Shown here: piece by piece, positions 29,446 through 37,062 of the stretch | Position numbering within the stretch: the stretch's first letter is position 1 | Layout of the letters: the number at the start of each line of letters is the position of its first letter | NCBI RefSeq assembly: GCF_902459565.1 | Contig: NZ_CABPSN010000003.1 | Location: 682,001 to 746,000, forward strand | From: Pandoraea aquatica | GTDB lineage: Bacteria > Pseudomonadota > Gammaproteobacteria > Burkholderiales > Burkholderiaceae | DNA length: 64,000 nucleotides | Direction of reading: 5' to 3' | The notes under the pieces: model-generated | What the model was told of the DNA's origin: nothing | Database searches by the model: none | Seen by the model: the letters and a program-made list of their open reading frames with translations, nothing else | Program-made: the position numbers and the translations under genes

Positions 29446-29727
29446 TCAGGCTCGCTGGGTGAAAACATGCGCGCGTGCGTCCTCGCGCACATCGACCGGC
29501 AGGCGCTTGATGATCCAGTGGACCACCATGCCGATCACGACCACGTCGTCGAGCAAACCGAACACCGGCACGAAATCGGGAATCAGATCGATGGGACTGA
29601 GCAGATAGACCGCGAGCAGCACCACAGCAGGCAACAGCCAGCGCGGACGGCGCGGGTCGCGGGCCGCATGCCAGAGCACGCGGAAGTCATGGCGGGCGAT
29701 TTGCCACAGACGAAGAAAACGCTTCAC
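29446..29727 (-). CDS. YkvA-family (DUF1232) membrane protein
   Basis: A 93-residue protein with the DUF1232 signature YLLSPIDLIPDFVPVFGLLDDVVVIG (residues about 41-66). One or two membrane-embedded segments surround it, with a basic N terminus. The function of the family is unknown. It is divergent from the PuuD-like gene across 415 bases. Confidence 0.85.
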   Translation of the reverse strand: MKRFLRLWQIARHDFRVLWHAARDPRRPRWLLPAVVLLAVYLLSPIDLIPDFVPVFGLLDDVVVIGMVVHWIIKRLPVDVREDARAHVFTQRA

Positions 29728-30142
29728 TTGCTAACTCCTGGTACCAATGCGCCCGCCGGGAAGCCCAGGGCGCCAAAAGGCGATTTCACCCAATCGACAC
29801 GAACGTCGTTCAATGTTGAGTGAATATCGCGCAATTTGTCTCGATTATACGCAATCGGGGTGTTGCGTGCCGAGCCTCGTTCAACCGCCGCTGGCATGCA
29901 TCTCATGCGTAACAATGAACTAAGACATCGTGCGGCCGGGACGGTTTCATCGAGGCGCGGAAAGGGAGGGGAGGTGGGTGGGAGCGGGCGATTGCGGCGC
30001 TGGCGTCGCGGGCCGCGCAGAAATGGGCTGTCTGGGATAGCGGTTGCGGCGGGATTGTGGCGGCGGGATAATTCCCGGGCCGACGTGGTCAATCCTACTT
30101 TCCCCCTTCGTCCACTTTTTTCGGACGCATCCAAACGCCATC
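29728..30142. promoter_or_regulatory. Divergent intergenic region, YkvA / PuuD-like gene
   Basis: A 415-base region with no convincing ORF. It includes an AT-rich stretch near 29815-29870 likely to hold a promoter for the minus-strand gene. A G-rich block with five G-runs at 29964-29988 could form a quadruplex on the plus strand, about 160 bases before the PuuD-like start. Confidence 0.3.
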
Positions 30143-31591
30143 ATGACCGACGCTCAAGATCCGAAATCGCCGCAGCATCCGTCCAAGCCCGAATCCGATA
30201 CGAGTAAGAGCGCAACCTCGCCGACGACAGGTTCGTCCGAGTATGTGGAGCCCGCGTCGCCTGCGACGCCGCGCCCCACGGCAAAGCCCGTCGCCGGTAC
30301 GGCCGAAGGTTCCGGCGATATGCCGCCCAATCCCGACACGTTGACGCGTCCCGCACCGCCTTCCGAAGTGGCCAGCGCGGCGCGATCGGATGGATCCGAC
30401 GATTCGAAGGCTGAGGTGCCGACGTCCGGTGCGTCAGCCGCCAAGCCCGCCGCGCCCGCCTCGGCGGCCGAAGTGGCTTCCGACCGCAATCCGATCGGCT
30501 CACCCGTTCCCAAATCGGGCGACGACGTGAAGGCAGCCGGTGTGGGGAGTGCCGGAGGCAACATCGGCGAGACGGGGGCAGGTGCCGCAGGTGGTGCGGG
30601 AGGTGCAGGTGGTGGCGCAGGTGGTGGCGCAGGCGGTGGCGAGCCGCCGCATCAGCCGTCGTTCGGCGCAACCGGGCCACGTCCGGGCAGTCCGGCGTCG
30701 ATGGGCGGTCAGCCGTCGTACTTGCAGGCGGGCGATTCGCCGTGGTCGGTGCTGCGCCGGATCATGTCCGCGCGCTTCCGTGCCTGGTACGACCGCGCGG
30801 GTCAACGCATCACGCAACGCACGCTGAAGATCGGCATCTCGGCCCGTATCTTCCATCCGGAGCCCGGTTCGAAGGGATTGCGCAGCAAAACGCTGCAATA
30901 CCTCGAAGAGTCGATTGCCCACTGGGTGATGTCGCGCGACGTACTCGTCTTCATGATCCCGACGGTGGACACGCAAGGCTTGCTTCACCCGAGCCACATC
31001 CGTTTGCACGATTACGCGAAGCACCTCGATGGGCTCGTCTTGCAGGGAGGGGCGGACGTCTCGCCGCTGACCTATTCGGAAGTGGCGACGCGTCACGAAT
31101 GGCAAGGCGACCGCATGCGCGATATGTACGAACTCGAATTGCTCCATGAGTTCGTCGAGCAGGGCAAGCCGATTCTCGGTGTGTGCCGTGGCTGCCAACT
31201 GATCAACGTGGCGTTCGGCGGCACGTTGCATCAGGACATTGCGACGGATTTGCCCGAAGCGATCCCGCACGTCACGGAAACGTACGAACACAATCGTCAC
31301 ACGTTGACGTTCCCGGAAGGTTCGTCGCTCGCGCAGATGCTGGCGCCGGTCGATGTGCCGATCGTCAACTCGATTCACCACCAGTCGGTCAAGACACTGG
31401 GGCGCGATCTGAGCGTGGAGGCGGTGTGTGCGGAAGACGGTGTGGTGGAGGCGATTCGCTACCGCAAGGCGCCGTTCGTGATGGGCTTGCAGTGGCACCC
31501 GGAATTCCACCGCGCAGGCGGACCGGAGTTTCTGGATTGCACGCCGGTGCTGGATAACTTCCTGCGTGCAGCACGCGAGACGCGCTTCTGA
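30143..31591 (+). CDS. Gamma-glutamyl-gamma-aminobutyrate hydrolase-like protein (peptidase C26) with long N-terminal extension
   Basis: Class I glutamine amidotransferase-like hydrolase related to PuuD, which releases GABA from gamma-glutamyl-GABA in putrescine breakdown. The catalytic domain starts near residue 225. The nucleophile is Cys348 in GVCRGCQL, and the His452/Glu454 pair lies in QWHPEFH. The first ~210 residues are unusual: low-complexity Pro/Ala/Ser/Thr then Gly-Ala-Gly repeats, with no recognisable domain or signal peptide. No other putrescine genes are nearby, so the substrate is an inference. A terminator shared with the porin follows. Confidence 0.85.
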   Translation: MTDAQDPKSPQHPSKPESDTSKSATSPTTGSSEYVEPASPATPRPTAKPVAGTAEGSGDMPPNPDTLTRPAPPSEVASAARSDGSDDSKAEVPTSGASAAKPAAPASAAEVASDRNPIGSPVPKSGDDVKAAGVGSAGGNIGETGAGAAGGAGGAGGGAGGGAGGGEPPHQPSFGATGPRPGSPASMGGQPSYLQAGDSPWSVLRRIMSARFRAWYDRAGQRITQRTLKIGISARIFHPEPGSKGLRSKTLQYLEESIAHWVMSRDVLVFMIPTVDTQGLLHPSHIRLHDYAKHLDGLVLQGGADVSPLTYSEVATRHEWQGDRMRDMYELELLHEFVEQGKPILGVCRGCQLINVAFGGTLHQDIATDLPEAIPHVTETYEHNRHTLTFPEGSSLAQMLAPVDVPIVNSIHHQSVKTLGRDLSVEAVCAEDGVVEAIRYRKAPFVMGLQWHPEFHRAGGPEFLDCTPVLDNFLRAARETRF

Positions 31592-31678
31592 TGTGACGCG
31601 CCGACGGGCGGCGCTGTTCGACGCAGCGTCGTAGCCGTTGTAGCGTCCTAGCGTTGAGGCAATCCGTTTGTGCAATGA

Positions 31679-31706
31679 AAAATGGCAGCCCGAAGGCTGC
31701 CATTTT
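31679..31706. terminator. Bidirectional terminator between PuuD-like gene and porin
   Basis: A perfect 12-bp stem (31679-31690 with 31695-31706) carries a CGAA tetraloop, with A-run and T-run flanks on both strands. It ends the converging transcripts. Confidence 0.9.
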
Positions 31707-31757
31707 CATGTCAGGAGCACCGCGATACGACTGTCGGTGCTCGCGCCACTTCGATGC

Positions 31758-32918
31758 TTAGAAGCGGTGACGGATGCCCGTGCCCACAACGGTTTGCGAG
31801 CTGGTCGACGACATACCGCCGGCAGCGCCGACACCGGCTTGGAGGCCCGTGCCTTCGTTGTCGGAGATGTGCTGGTACGAACCCGTCAGGTACACATCGG
31901 TGCGCTTCGACAGACGGTAGTCAGCTTGCAGCGTAACGGTGTGGAACTTCGGCTTCTTGTCCGTCGAATCTTGCTTGGCCATCGTGTACGTGTACGCGGC
32001 CGACAGCGAGACTGCCGGGGTCAGCATGTAGCGACCGTTGACTTCGAAGTTGTCGAACTTCAGGCCGTCGTTGCCGAAAGCAACTGCGGTGCTGTTGTAG
32101 TTCAGACCCGTCAGACCTTGCAGTTGGGTGTGGGTGTACACCAGGCCGACCGTTGCCGGGCCGAAGGCGTAGTTACCACCGATACCCCAGACGCGTTGCT
32201 TCGACGACTGGAACACCGAATCACCGCCTGCCGACGTGTCGACAGCGCCCGTGCCGTTGTTGTTACCCGGATTGCCTTGACGCTCCAAGTAAGCAGCAGC
32301 CACCGTCAGCGGGCCGTTTGCGTAGTTCACGCCGGCGCTGAATGCACGGTTGTTGGCGAAGTCACCAGCCTTGTTCGAGAAGCCATACAGGCCGCCGAAC
32401 GTCAGGCCGTTGTAGTTGGCGCTCGAGTACTTGACCGAGTTGTTCACACGGAACGAGTTGTTCGTGTTGTCGTTGTCATACGGGTGCGAAGCGATCGTGC
32501 CGCCGAACGACGAACCGTTCAGGGTCAGCGGTGCCAGGTAATCAACCAGCGAGTCGTACTGACGGCCGATCGTCACAGCGCCGAAGCGGTCGTTTTGCAG
32601 ACCAACGAAGGCTTGACGACCGAACATGCGGCCGTTTTGGCCCGACGTGCCGTTGTTGATCGAGAAACCGTTTTCCAGCACGAAGATGGCCTTGTTACCG
32701 CCACCCAGGTCTTCCGAGCCCTTCAGGCCCCAACGGCTGCCGTTGACCAGGCCGCTCGTTGCGCGGAAGTTCTTCGAACCCGAAGCCGACGACGTCGTCG
32801 AGTTGCTCGTGTAAGCGACGCCAGCGTCGATCAAGCCGTACAGGGTGACGCTGCTTTGAGCGTGCGCGGTCATCGAGAACGCGCCGACGACGGCAGCGGC
32901 AAGAAGAGTTTTTTTCAT
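31758..32918 (-). CDS. Gram-negative trimeric porin (OmpC/OmpQ-like)
   Basis: Outer-membrane general porin of 386 residues. A Sec signal peptide is cut after TAHA (about residue 20) and the mature N terminus is QSSVTLYGLIDAGVAY, as in Burkholderia/Bordetella porins. The constriction loop region follows RMFGRQAFVGLQNDRFGAVTIGRQYD. The protein ends VVGTGIRHRF, with the terminal Phe needed for Bam recognition. Codons are more biased to highly expressed ones than in its neighbours. A long upstream region with repeats and a hairpin suggests regulation. Confidence 0.95.
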   Translation of the reverse strand: MKKTLLAAAVVGAFSMTAHAQSSVTLYGLIDAGVAYTSNSTTSSASGSKNFRATSGLVNGSRWGLKGSEDLGGGNKAIFVLENGFSINNGTSGQNGRMFGRQAFVGLQNDRFGAVTIGRQYDSLVDYLAPLTLNGSSFGGTIASHPYDNDNTNNSFRVNNSVKYSSANYNGLTFGGLYGFSNKAGDFANNRAFSAGVNYANGPLTVAAAYLERQGNPGNNNGTGAVDTSAGGDSVFQSSKQRVWGIGGNYAFGPATVGLVYTHTQLQGLTGLNYNSTAVAFGNDGLKFDNFEVNGRYMLTPAVSLSAAYTYTMAKQDSTDKKPKFHTVTLQADYRLSKRTDVYLTGSYQHISDNEGTGLQAGVGAAGGMSSTSSQTVVGTGIRHRF

Positions 32919-33600
32919 GGTTTAAGCTCCAGTAACGTGACACGAATCGCAGAATTCGCGTGTAAACAGAACGCGGCGAAACAGAACATGTCGAGGTGAC
33001 GATTCATCACGCTTCATCACTCGCGGACCCGAACAGCTATCGGCACTGCTCTGTTGACAGGGGGCAGTGTATGAGTCACCGCTACTCCCGCCTATTTCAG
33101 AATCCGCAAGAATCTATTTCAGATATGAAAAGAATCTGTGAGGCACGTCCTAAAGCGTTGTCGGACAAGGGATTGGCTTGATTAAGCCTAGGCGAGAAAT
33201 CGCGATGCAAGCGACGTGTGTTGCGCTCGGGACACAGTGTGGTGTGCAAGTGATAGCGCGCGAGAAGCGTTGCCAGCAGTGGTTTTGCGCGCGACACGCA
33301 TGTTCGCGTTTAGTTCCATCGCAGTGAATGCACACGACAGTGAGGGATCGCGCACCCGATGCATCGCGCAAAACGTGCGATGTGAATTTCCGTGAGGACG
33401 TGAGTGCGTTGTTGCGATGTGCGACGTCGCTATATAGATAGCGATTCATCGCCGTGTCAGGGGGCTGCCATCTCACTGTCATGGGGCTCACGTACTCGCG
33501 CGCATTGAGCCATTTCTGAGATGTTGGCAAGCGCATGAAATCGGCGCGTGCCAAAAAGGCCTTTATTTATGGGGTTTTACGGACTATTGCGAGTCACCGA
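32919..33600. promoter_or_regulatory. Porin promoter and leader region
   Basis: Gene-free region upstream of the porin (minus strand). A ribosome site (TGGAG) lies before its ATG. A hairpin at 33044-33069 (CACTGC/GCAGTG arms with inner CTGT/ACAG) lies 126-151 bases upstream. Further up are two copies of CTATTTCAGA (33092-33101, 33114-33123) and three AGAATC hexamers (33099, 33109, 33131), spaced 10 and 22 bases, suggesting a tandem activator site of the OmpR type. Short ORFs here look random. Confidence 0.4.
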
Positions 33601-33616
33601 ATAATTCATTGCGTCG

Positions 33617-33635
33617 AATGATGACAATGATTTTC
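33617..33635. promoter_or_regulatory. Fur-box-like operator
   Basis: AATGATGACAATGATTTTC matches 14 of 19 positions of the classical Fur box. It overlaps the -35 region (ATGACA at 33621-33626) of a promoter whose -10 is TATACT at 33647-33652. This is the layout expected for repression by Fe-Fur of the small RNA that follows. Confidence 0.6.
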
Positions 33636-33658
33636 GGATGCACACCTATACTACGTTC

Positions 33659-33733
33659 CGCGAGAAGTAGACTTTTGCGTTGAGTGAAAAGTCTCCAAAC
33701 CTTGGCGCGGCCTCATCGGCCGCGCTTTTTTTT
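33659..33733 (+). ncRNA. Candidate iron-regulated small RNA
   Basis: About 75 bases between a -10 box TATACT (33647-33652) and a textbook intrinsic terminator. The predicted RNA has a first hairpin with an 8-bp perfect stem (AGACTTTT 33669-33676, AAAAGTCT 33687-33694). A single-stranded C/A-rich linker (CCAAACCTTG) follows. The second is a GC hairpin (33705-33712 with 33718-33725) followed by eight Ts. No plus-strand protein gene lies upstream, so the terminator needs another transcript. The Fur-like box over the promoter suggests a RyhB/PrrF/NrrF/BrrF-type role. The linker's CUCC could pair with ribosome binding sites. Identity is inferred from layout, not from sequence match. Confidence 0.6.
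33705..33733 (+). terminator. Intrinsic terminator of the candidate small RNA
   Basis: An 8-bp GC-only stem (GCGCGGCC/GGCCGCGC) with loop TCATC is followed by eight Ts on the plus strand. The minus-strand sigma-54 activator gene ends at 33759, but the U-tract is on the wrong side for it. Confidence 0.88.
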
Positions 33734-33758
33734 GCCCGCGATTTTTGCGTTGGGAAAA

Positions 33759-35033
33759 CTAGGCGTAGTGCCGCGTGCTGAGTGCTTCGCCGCAATCGCG
33801 AACATGCGGAATGCTCAACTGCTTGAGCTTTCGATACAGCGATGCACGACAGAATCCCAGCGTGCGCGCGGCCGCAGAAATGTTCCAGCGATGCTGCGCG
33901 AGCGCTTGCAGAATGCGCTCGCGTTCCTGATCGTGCGGCGCGTGTGCTTCTTCGTGTACACGATATTGCGTGTGCGAAACAAGGCTGGCGGTATAGGCCG
34001 TTGCCTCCACACGAACGTCGCGCGCTTCCTCATCGTGTATCACCGGTTGTGCCGAATGCAAGGCACGCGATGACGCGAGTTCCGGTGGCAGATCGTCCAC
34101 ACACAAACGTTCCCCACTCATCACGGCGCACGCATATCGCAATGCCGCGCGCATCTGACGCAAATTCCCCGGCCACGCATGCATGAGAAGACACGTGAGC
34201 GCGTCGGACGTCACACGCGCGAGCGCCTGATCGACACGTAGGTCCGGCCATTCGTCGCACAACATGCGCGCGATCAGCTCGCGCTTGTCATCGCGCTCAC
34301 GCAAGGTGGGCAGCGTCAGTACGCCGACGGCGATCCGGTAGTAGAGGTCTTCACGGAACGTGCCTTGTGCGACGGCGCTCGCCAGATCCTGGTGCGTGGC
34401 GCAGATCAGCTGGACGTCGACCGGCACTGGCTGACTCGCCCCTAGTGGCGTGACTTCGCGCTCCGATAGCACGCGCAGCAAACGCGTTTGCATGGCGTAC
34501 GGCATGTCGCCGATTTCGTCGAGGAAGAGCGTGCCGCCATCGGCTTGCTGCATCTTTCCTTTCATCCCCCCGGGCAACGCACCGGAGAAAGCACCGCGCT
34601 GATAGCCGAACAGCTCGCTCTCGATGAGGTGCTCCGGCAACGACGCCGTATTGATCGCGACGAACGCCTGTGCGCGTCGCTCGCTGTACTCATGTAATGC
34701 ACGAGCAAGAAACTCTTTACCGGTCCCCGTCTCGCCGAGAATCAGCACGGGCAGACCACGGTCGACGAAGCGCTTGCCGCGCGCGAGCAGATCGCGCATG
34801 CGGGTGTCGGTGCCGCACAGATCGTCGATGGCGAGGTAGTCGGGGCGAAGCTGACGGGAAGCTGGGGCCGGCGCGGTGGCGGCCGGCACGCGTACGACAC
34901 GTTCGGCAAGCTCGGCCAGCGCGGCGATGTTGTTGAAAGCGGTATTGGCACTATGGGCACTGGCTGCGCCGAGGGGGGCGGCGTGGCCGACAGGTCGAGC
35001 GGGGGCGGACGCTACAGCGAGGTGAGCGGGCAT
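33759..35033 (-). CDS. Sigma-54 activator (AAA+/Fis, AcoR-like) without N-terminal sensor
   Basis: Enhancer-binding protein of 424 residues. An unstructured Ala-rich lead of about 65 residues replaces the GAF/PAS-type sensor of AcoR relatives. The AAA+ domain has Walker A GETGTGKE (100-107), sigma-54 contact loop GAFSGA (147-152, normally GAFTGA) and Walker B GGTLFLDEIGD (166-176). The Fis-type helix-turn-helix lies near 388-411 (WNISAAARTLGFCRASLYRKLKQL region). A ribosome site AGGAGAC precedes the ATG. A perfect 14-base palindrome (TCGTATTGGTACGA, 35048-35061) lies 15-28 bases upstream. It is a plausible activator of the two sigma-54 promoters at 40072-40594. Confidence 0.88.
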   Translation of the reverse strand: MPAHLAVASAPARPVGHAAPLGAASAHSANTAFNNIAALAELAERVVRVPAATAPAPASRQLRPDYLAIDDLCGTDTRMRDLLARGKRFVDRGLPVLILGETGTGKEFLARALHEYSERRAQAFVAINTASLPEHLIESELFGYQRGAFSGALPGGMKGKMQQADGGTLFLDEIGDMPYAMQTRLLRVLSEREVTPLGASQPVPVDVQLICATHQDLASAVAQGTFREDLYYRIAVGVLTLPTLRERDDKRELIARMLCDEWPDLRVDQALARVTSDALTCLLMHAWPGNLRQMRAALRYACAVMSGERLCVDDLPPELASSRALHSAQPVIHDEEARDVRVEATAYTASLVSHTQYRVHEEAHAPHDQERERILQALAQHRWNISAAARTLGFCRASLYRKLKQLSIPHVRDCGEALSTRHYA

Positions 35034-35196
35034 GACTTGTCTCCTTCTCGTATTGGTACGAAAGGGCGCCGTCGGTGGCTTGTGGCCTGGCGATTCCTGA
35101 CGTCTCTTTATGTCGCGGCCGGCTCGGGTGACCTACCGCCAAAGCAGGATACGACCGCTCAGTCATAACATCCAATACAATATTGATGCGCTATTA

Positions 35197-35211
35197 ATAC
35201 CTCAGGGGTAT
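35197..35211 (+). promoter_or_regulatory. LysR-type box ATAC-N7-GTAT
   Basis: ATACC-TCAGG-GGTAT lies at 35197-35211, directly before the LysR ATG at 35215. It overlaps its AGGGG ribosome site, and fits the textbook ATAC-N7-GTAT LTTR core, so autoregulation is likely. Confidence 0.5.
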
Positions 35212-35214
35212 CAA

Positions 35215-36159
35215 ATGATCGAGTTGCGCCATTTCCAGTACTTCGTGGTGCTCGCGCAGACCCTGCACTTCGGCCGCGCGGCCCAGCAATTGCATATCTC
35301 TCAGCCGCCGCTCTCGCGTCAGATCGCCTTGATGGAAGCGGAGCTGGGCGTGCAGTTGTTCGAGCGCACGAATCGCAGTGTGCGGCTCACGCGGGCGGGC
35401 AATCGCTTCTATCAGGACGCTGTGGAAATTCTCAACTCGGTCGATCGCGCGCGTCGCAACGTGGTGGCGGCCAGCCGTGGGGAAGATGGCGCGATTACGG
35501 TCGGCTTCATGATGTCCTCGGCGTACAACATCCTGCCGGCGCTCACGCGGACCTACGCGGCGGCGTTCTCGCGCGTCGACATGAAGCTTGCGGAGACGCT
35601 GCCGAACCTGCTGGCGGAGGCCGTGCGTGCCGGTCAGACCGACGTCGGCATCATGTACCGCCCGGAAGATCTGACCGGCCTCGACACGGCAACGGTGTTT
35701 CGCGAGGAGATGGTGGCCGTGATTCCTCGCACGCATCCGCTGGCGAAGGTACGGGTGCTCGACGCCGCGCAGCTCGCCGAGGAGTCGTTCGTGAGCATCC
35801 CGCGCGAGATCGCGCCGCTCGTCTACGATCTGGTCGTGACCCACTGCCGCCGCTCCGGGTTCTCGCCGCACATCCGGCTTGAAACGAACCTTCAGCAGAC
35901 GATCATCAACCTCGTGGGGGAAGGGCTGGGCGTGGCGATGGTGCCGATGTCGATGAGCGGGGCGAGCGCGTCCGGCAATGCGCTGTTCAAGCCGCTGCGC
36001 AACGCGCCGGTGGCCGAAGTGGCGTTGCTATGGAGCCGGGACAATCACAACCCGTGTGTGGCGACGTTCGTGGAGAATGCGCGCAGTGTATGGCGCGAGA
36101 TGCAGCGCGCGCCTGGGGCGCGGCTGGTGCCCGATCTGCCGGACACCAGCGTGCTTTGA
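35215..36159 (+). CDS. LysR-family transcriptional regulator
   Basis: A 314-residue LTTR. The helix-turn-helix lies at about 17-37 (HFGRAAQQLHISQPPLSRQIALMEAELG) and the effector domain follows with FMMSSAYNILPAL. The group resembles regulators of aromatic-acid and dicarboxylate catabolism (CatR/BenM-like N terminus IELRHFQYFVVLAQ). The ATG at 35215 is chosen for this conserved start. It lies divergent from the sigma-54 activator and converges on the SDR of the TRAP operon. Confidence 0.9.
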   Translation: MIELRHFQYFVVLAQTLHFGRAAQQLHISQPPLSRQIALMEAELGVQLFERTNRSVRLTRAGNRFYQDAVEILNSVDRARRNVVAASRGEDGAITVGFMMSSAYNILPALTRTYAAAFSRVDMKLAETLPNLLAEAVRAGQTDVGIMYRPEDLTGLDTATVFREEMVAVIPRTHPLAKVRVLDAAQLAEESFVSIPREIAPLVYDLVVTHCRRSGFSPHIRLETNLQQTIINLVGEGLGVAMVPMSMSGASASGNALFKPLRNAPVAEVALLWSRDNHNPCVATFVENARSVWREMQRAPGARLVPDLPDTSVL

Positions 36160-36204
36160 CGCTAAGAGGAAGCGCGCGAAACGATTTCGTCGCGCTTTCC
36201 CTCG

Positions 36205-36960
36205 TCAGATTTCCAGAATCCCGGCCGCGACGAAGCCGCCGTCGACCGGCAGGATGTGGCCGGTGACGTACGACGCGTCGTCCGACGCGAGAAAACTCAC
36301 CGCACCGGCGATCTCGTGCGGCTGTCCGTAGCGCCCGAGCGGCGTCGTCTCCGTGTAATGACGGCGCGAAACGTCCGAGTGCAGCACTTTGGTCAGCGGC
36401 GTGTCGATGGGCCCGGGGGCGATCCCATTGGCGGTGATGCCGAAAGGTGCGAGTTCGATGGCCATCTGCCGCGTCAGCCCGATCACCGCGGCCTTCGACG
36501 TGCCGTAAGCCGTGCGTCCAGCACTGGCGAGAATGCCCGCGACCGACGCCAGATTGACGATGCGTCCCCAGCGCTGCTCACGCATGAGCCGCGCGGCGTG
36601 CTGCCCGCACAGCAGGGTGCCCGTCAGATTGACGGCCATGACCTGATGCCAGTGATCGAGCGGGTAGTCGAGAAACGGGAACGTCTTGGCGACGCCCGCA
36701 TTGTTCACCAGCACGTCGCAGCGCCCGTGGCGCTTTGCGATCTGCGCGAAGCCGTCGGCAATCGACGCCTCCTCGCCCACATTCATGCCCAGCGCCCACG
36801 CGCGGCCGCCCGACGCACTCAGCGCTGCGGCCGTCTCGGTCGCCGCGCCTTCGTTCAGATCGGCCACGACAACCGTCATGCCATCCTTGATCAGACGTTC
36901 GCAAATGGCGGCGCCAATACCCATTCCACCGCCCGTGACTACTGCTACCTTCTCCGTCAT
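36205..36960 (-). CDS. SDR-family NAD(P)-dependent oxidoreductase
   Basis: Classical short-chain dehydrogenase of 251 residues. The cofactor loop is TGGGMGIG (9-16), NNAG is near residue 86, and the catalytic Ser and Tyr-xxx-Lys lie in SVAGILASAGRTAYGTSKAA. The protein resembles 3-oxoacyl-ACP reductase/3-hydroxyacid dehydrogenases. It lies 102 bases after the TRAP permease with an RNA-stabilising hairpin between (36995-37029), so it is the last gene of the dctP-dctQM-SDR unit. It probably oxidises or reduces the imported hydroxy- or keto-acid. Confidence 0.9.
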   Translation of the reverse strand: MTEKVAVVTGGGMGIGAAICERLIKDGMTVVVADLNEGAATETAAALSASGGRAWALGMNVGEEASIADGFAQIAKRHGRCDVLVNNAGVAKTFPFLDYPLDHWHQVMAVNLTGTLLCGQHAARLMREQRWGRIVNLASVAGILASAGRTAYGTSKAAVIGLTRQMAIELAPFGITANGIAPGPIDTPLTKVLHSDVSRRHYTETTPLGRYGQPHEIAGAVSFLASDDASYVTGHILPVDGGFVAAGILEI

Positions 36961-36994
36961 GCTATGGACTCCTAAATGTACTGATGGCTACAGC

Positions 36995-37029
36995 ACGGGC
37001 CCCGCCGCCAGCTGTGCGGCGGAGCCCGT
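36995..37029 (-). other. Intercistronic hairpin in TRAP-SDR operon
   Basis: Arms ACGGGC...GCCCGT and CGCCGC/GCGGCG form a two-part GC stem with a short loop between the permease stop and the SDR start. No U-tract follows, so it is more likely an mRNA processing or stability element than a terminator. Confidence 0.45.
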
Positions 37030-37062
37030 CGGTGATATCGCGAAACCGTTAAGGGGTTAGCG

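Noticed and set aside
33150-33554. 134-codon minus-strand frame in the porin upstream region
   Set aside because: No ribosome site, no family features, Cys/His-rich random composition; the region behaves as non-coding.
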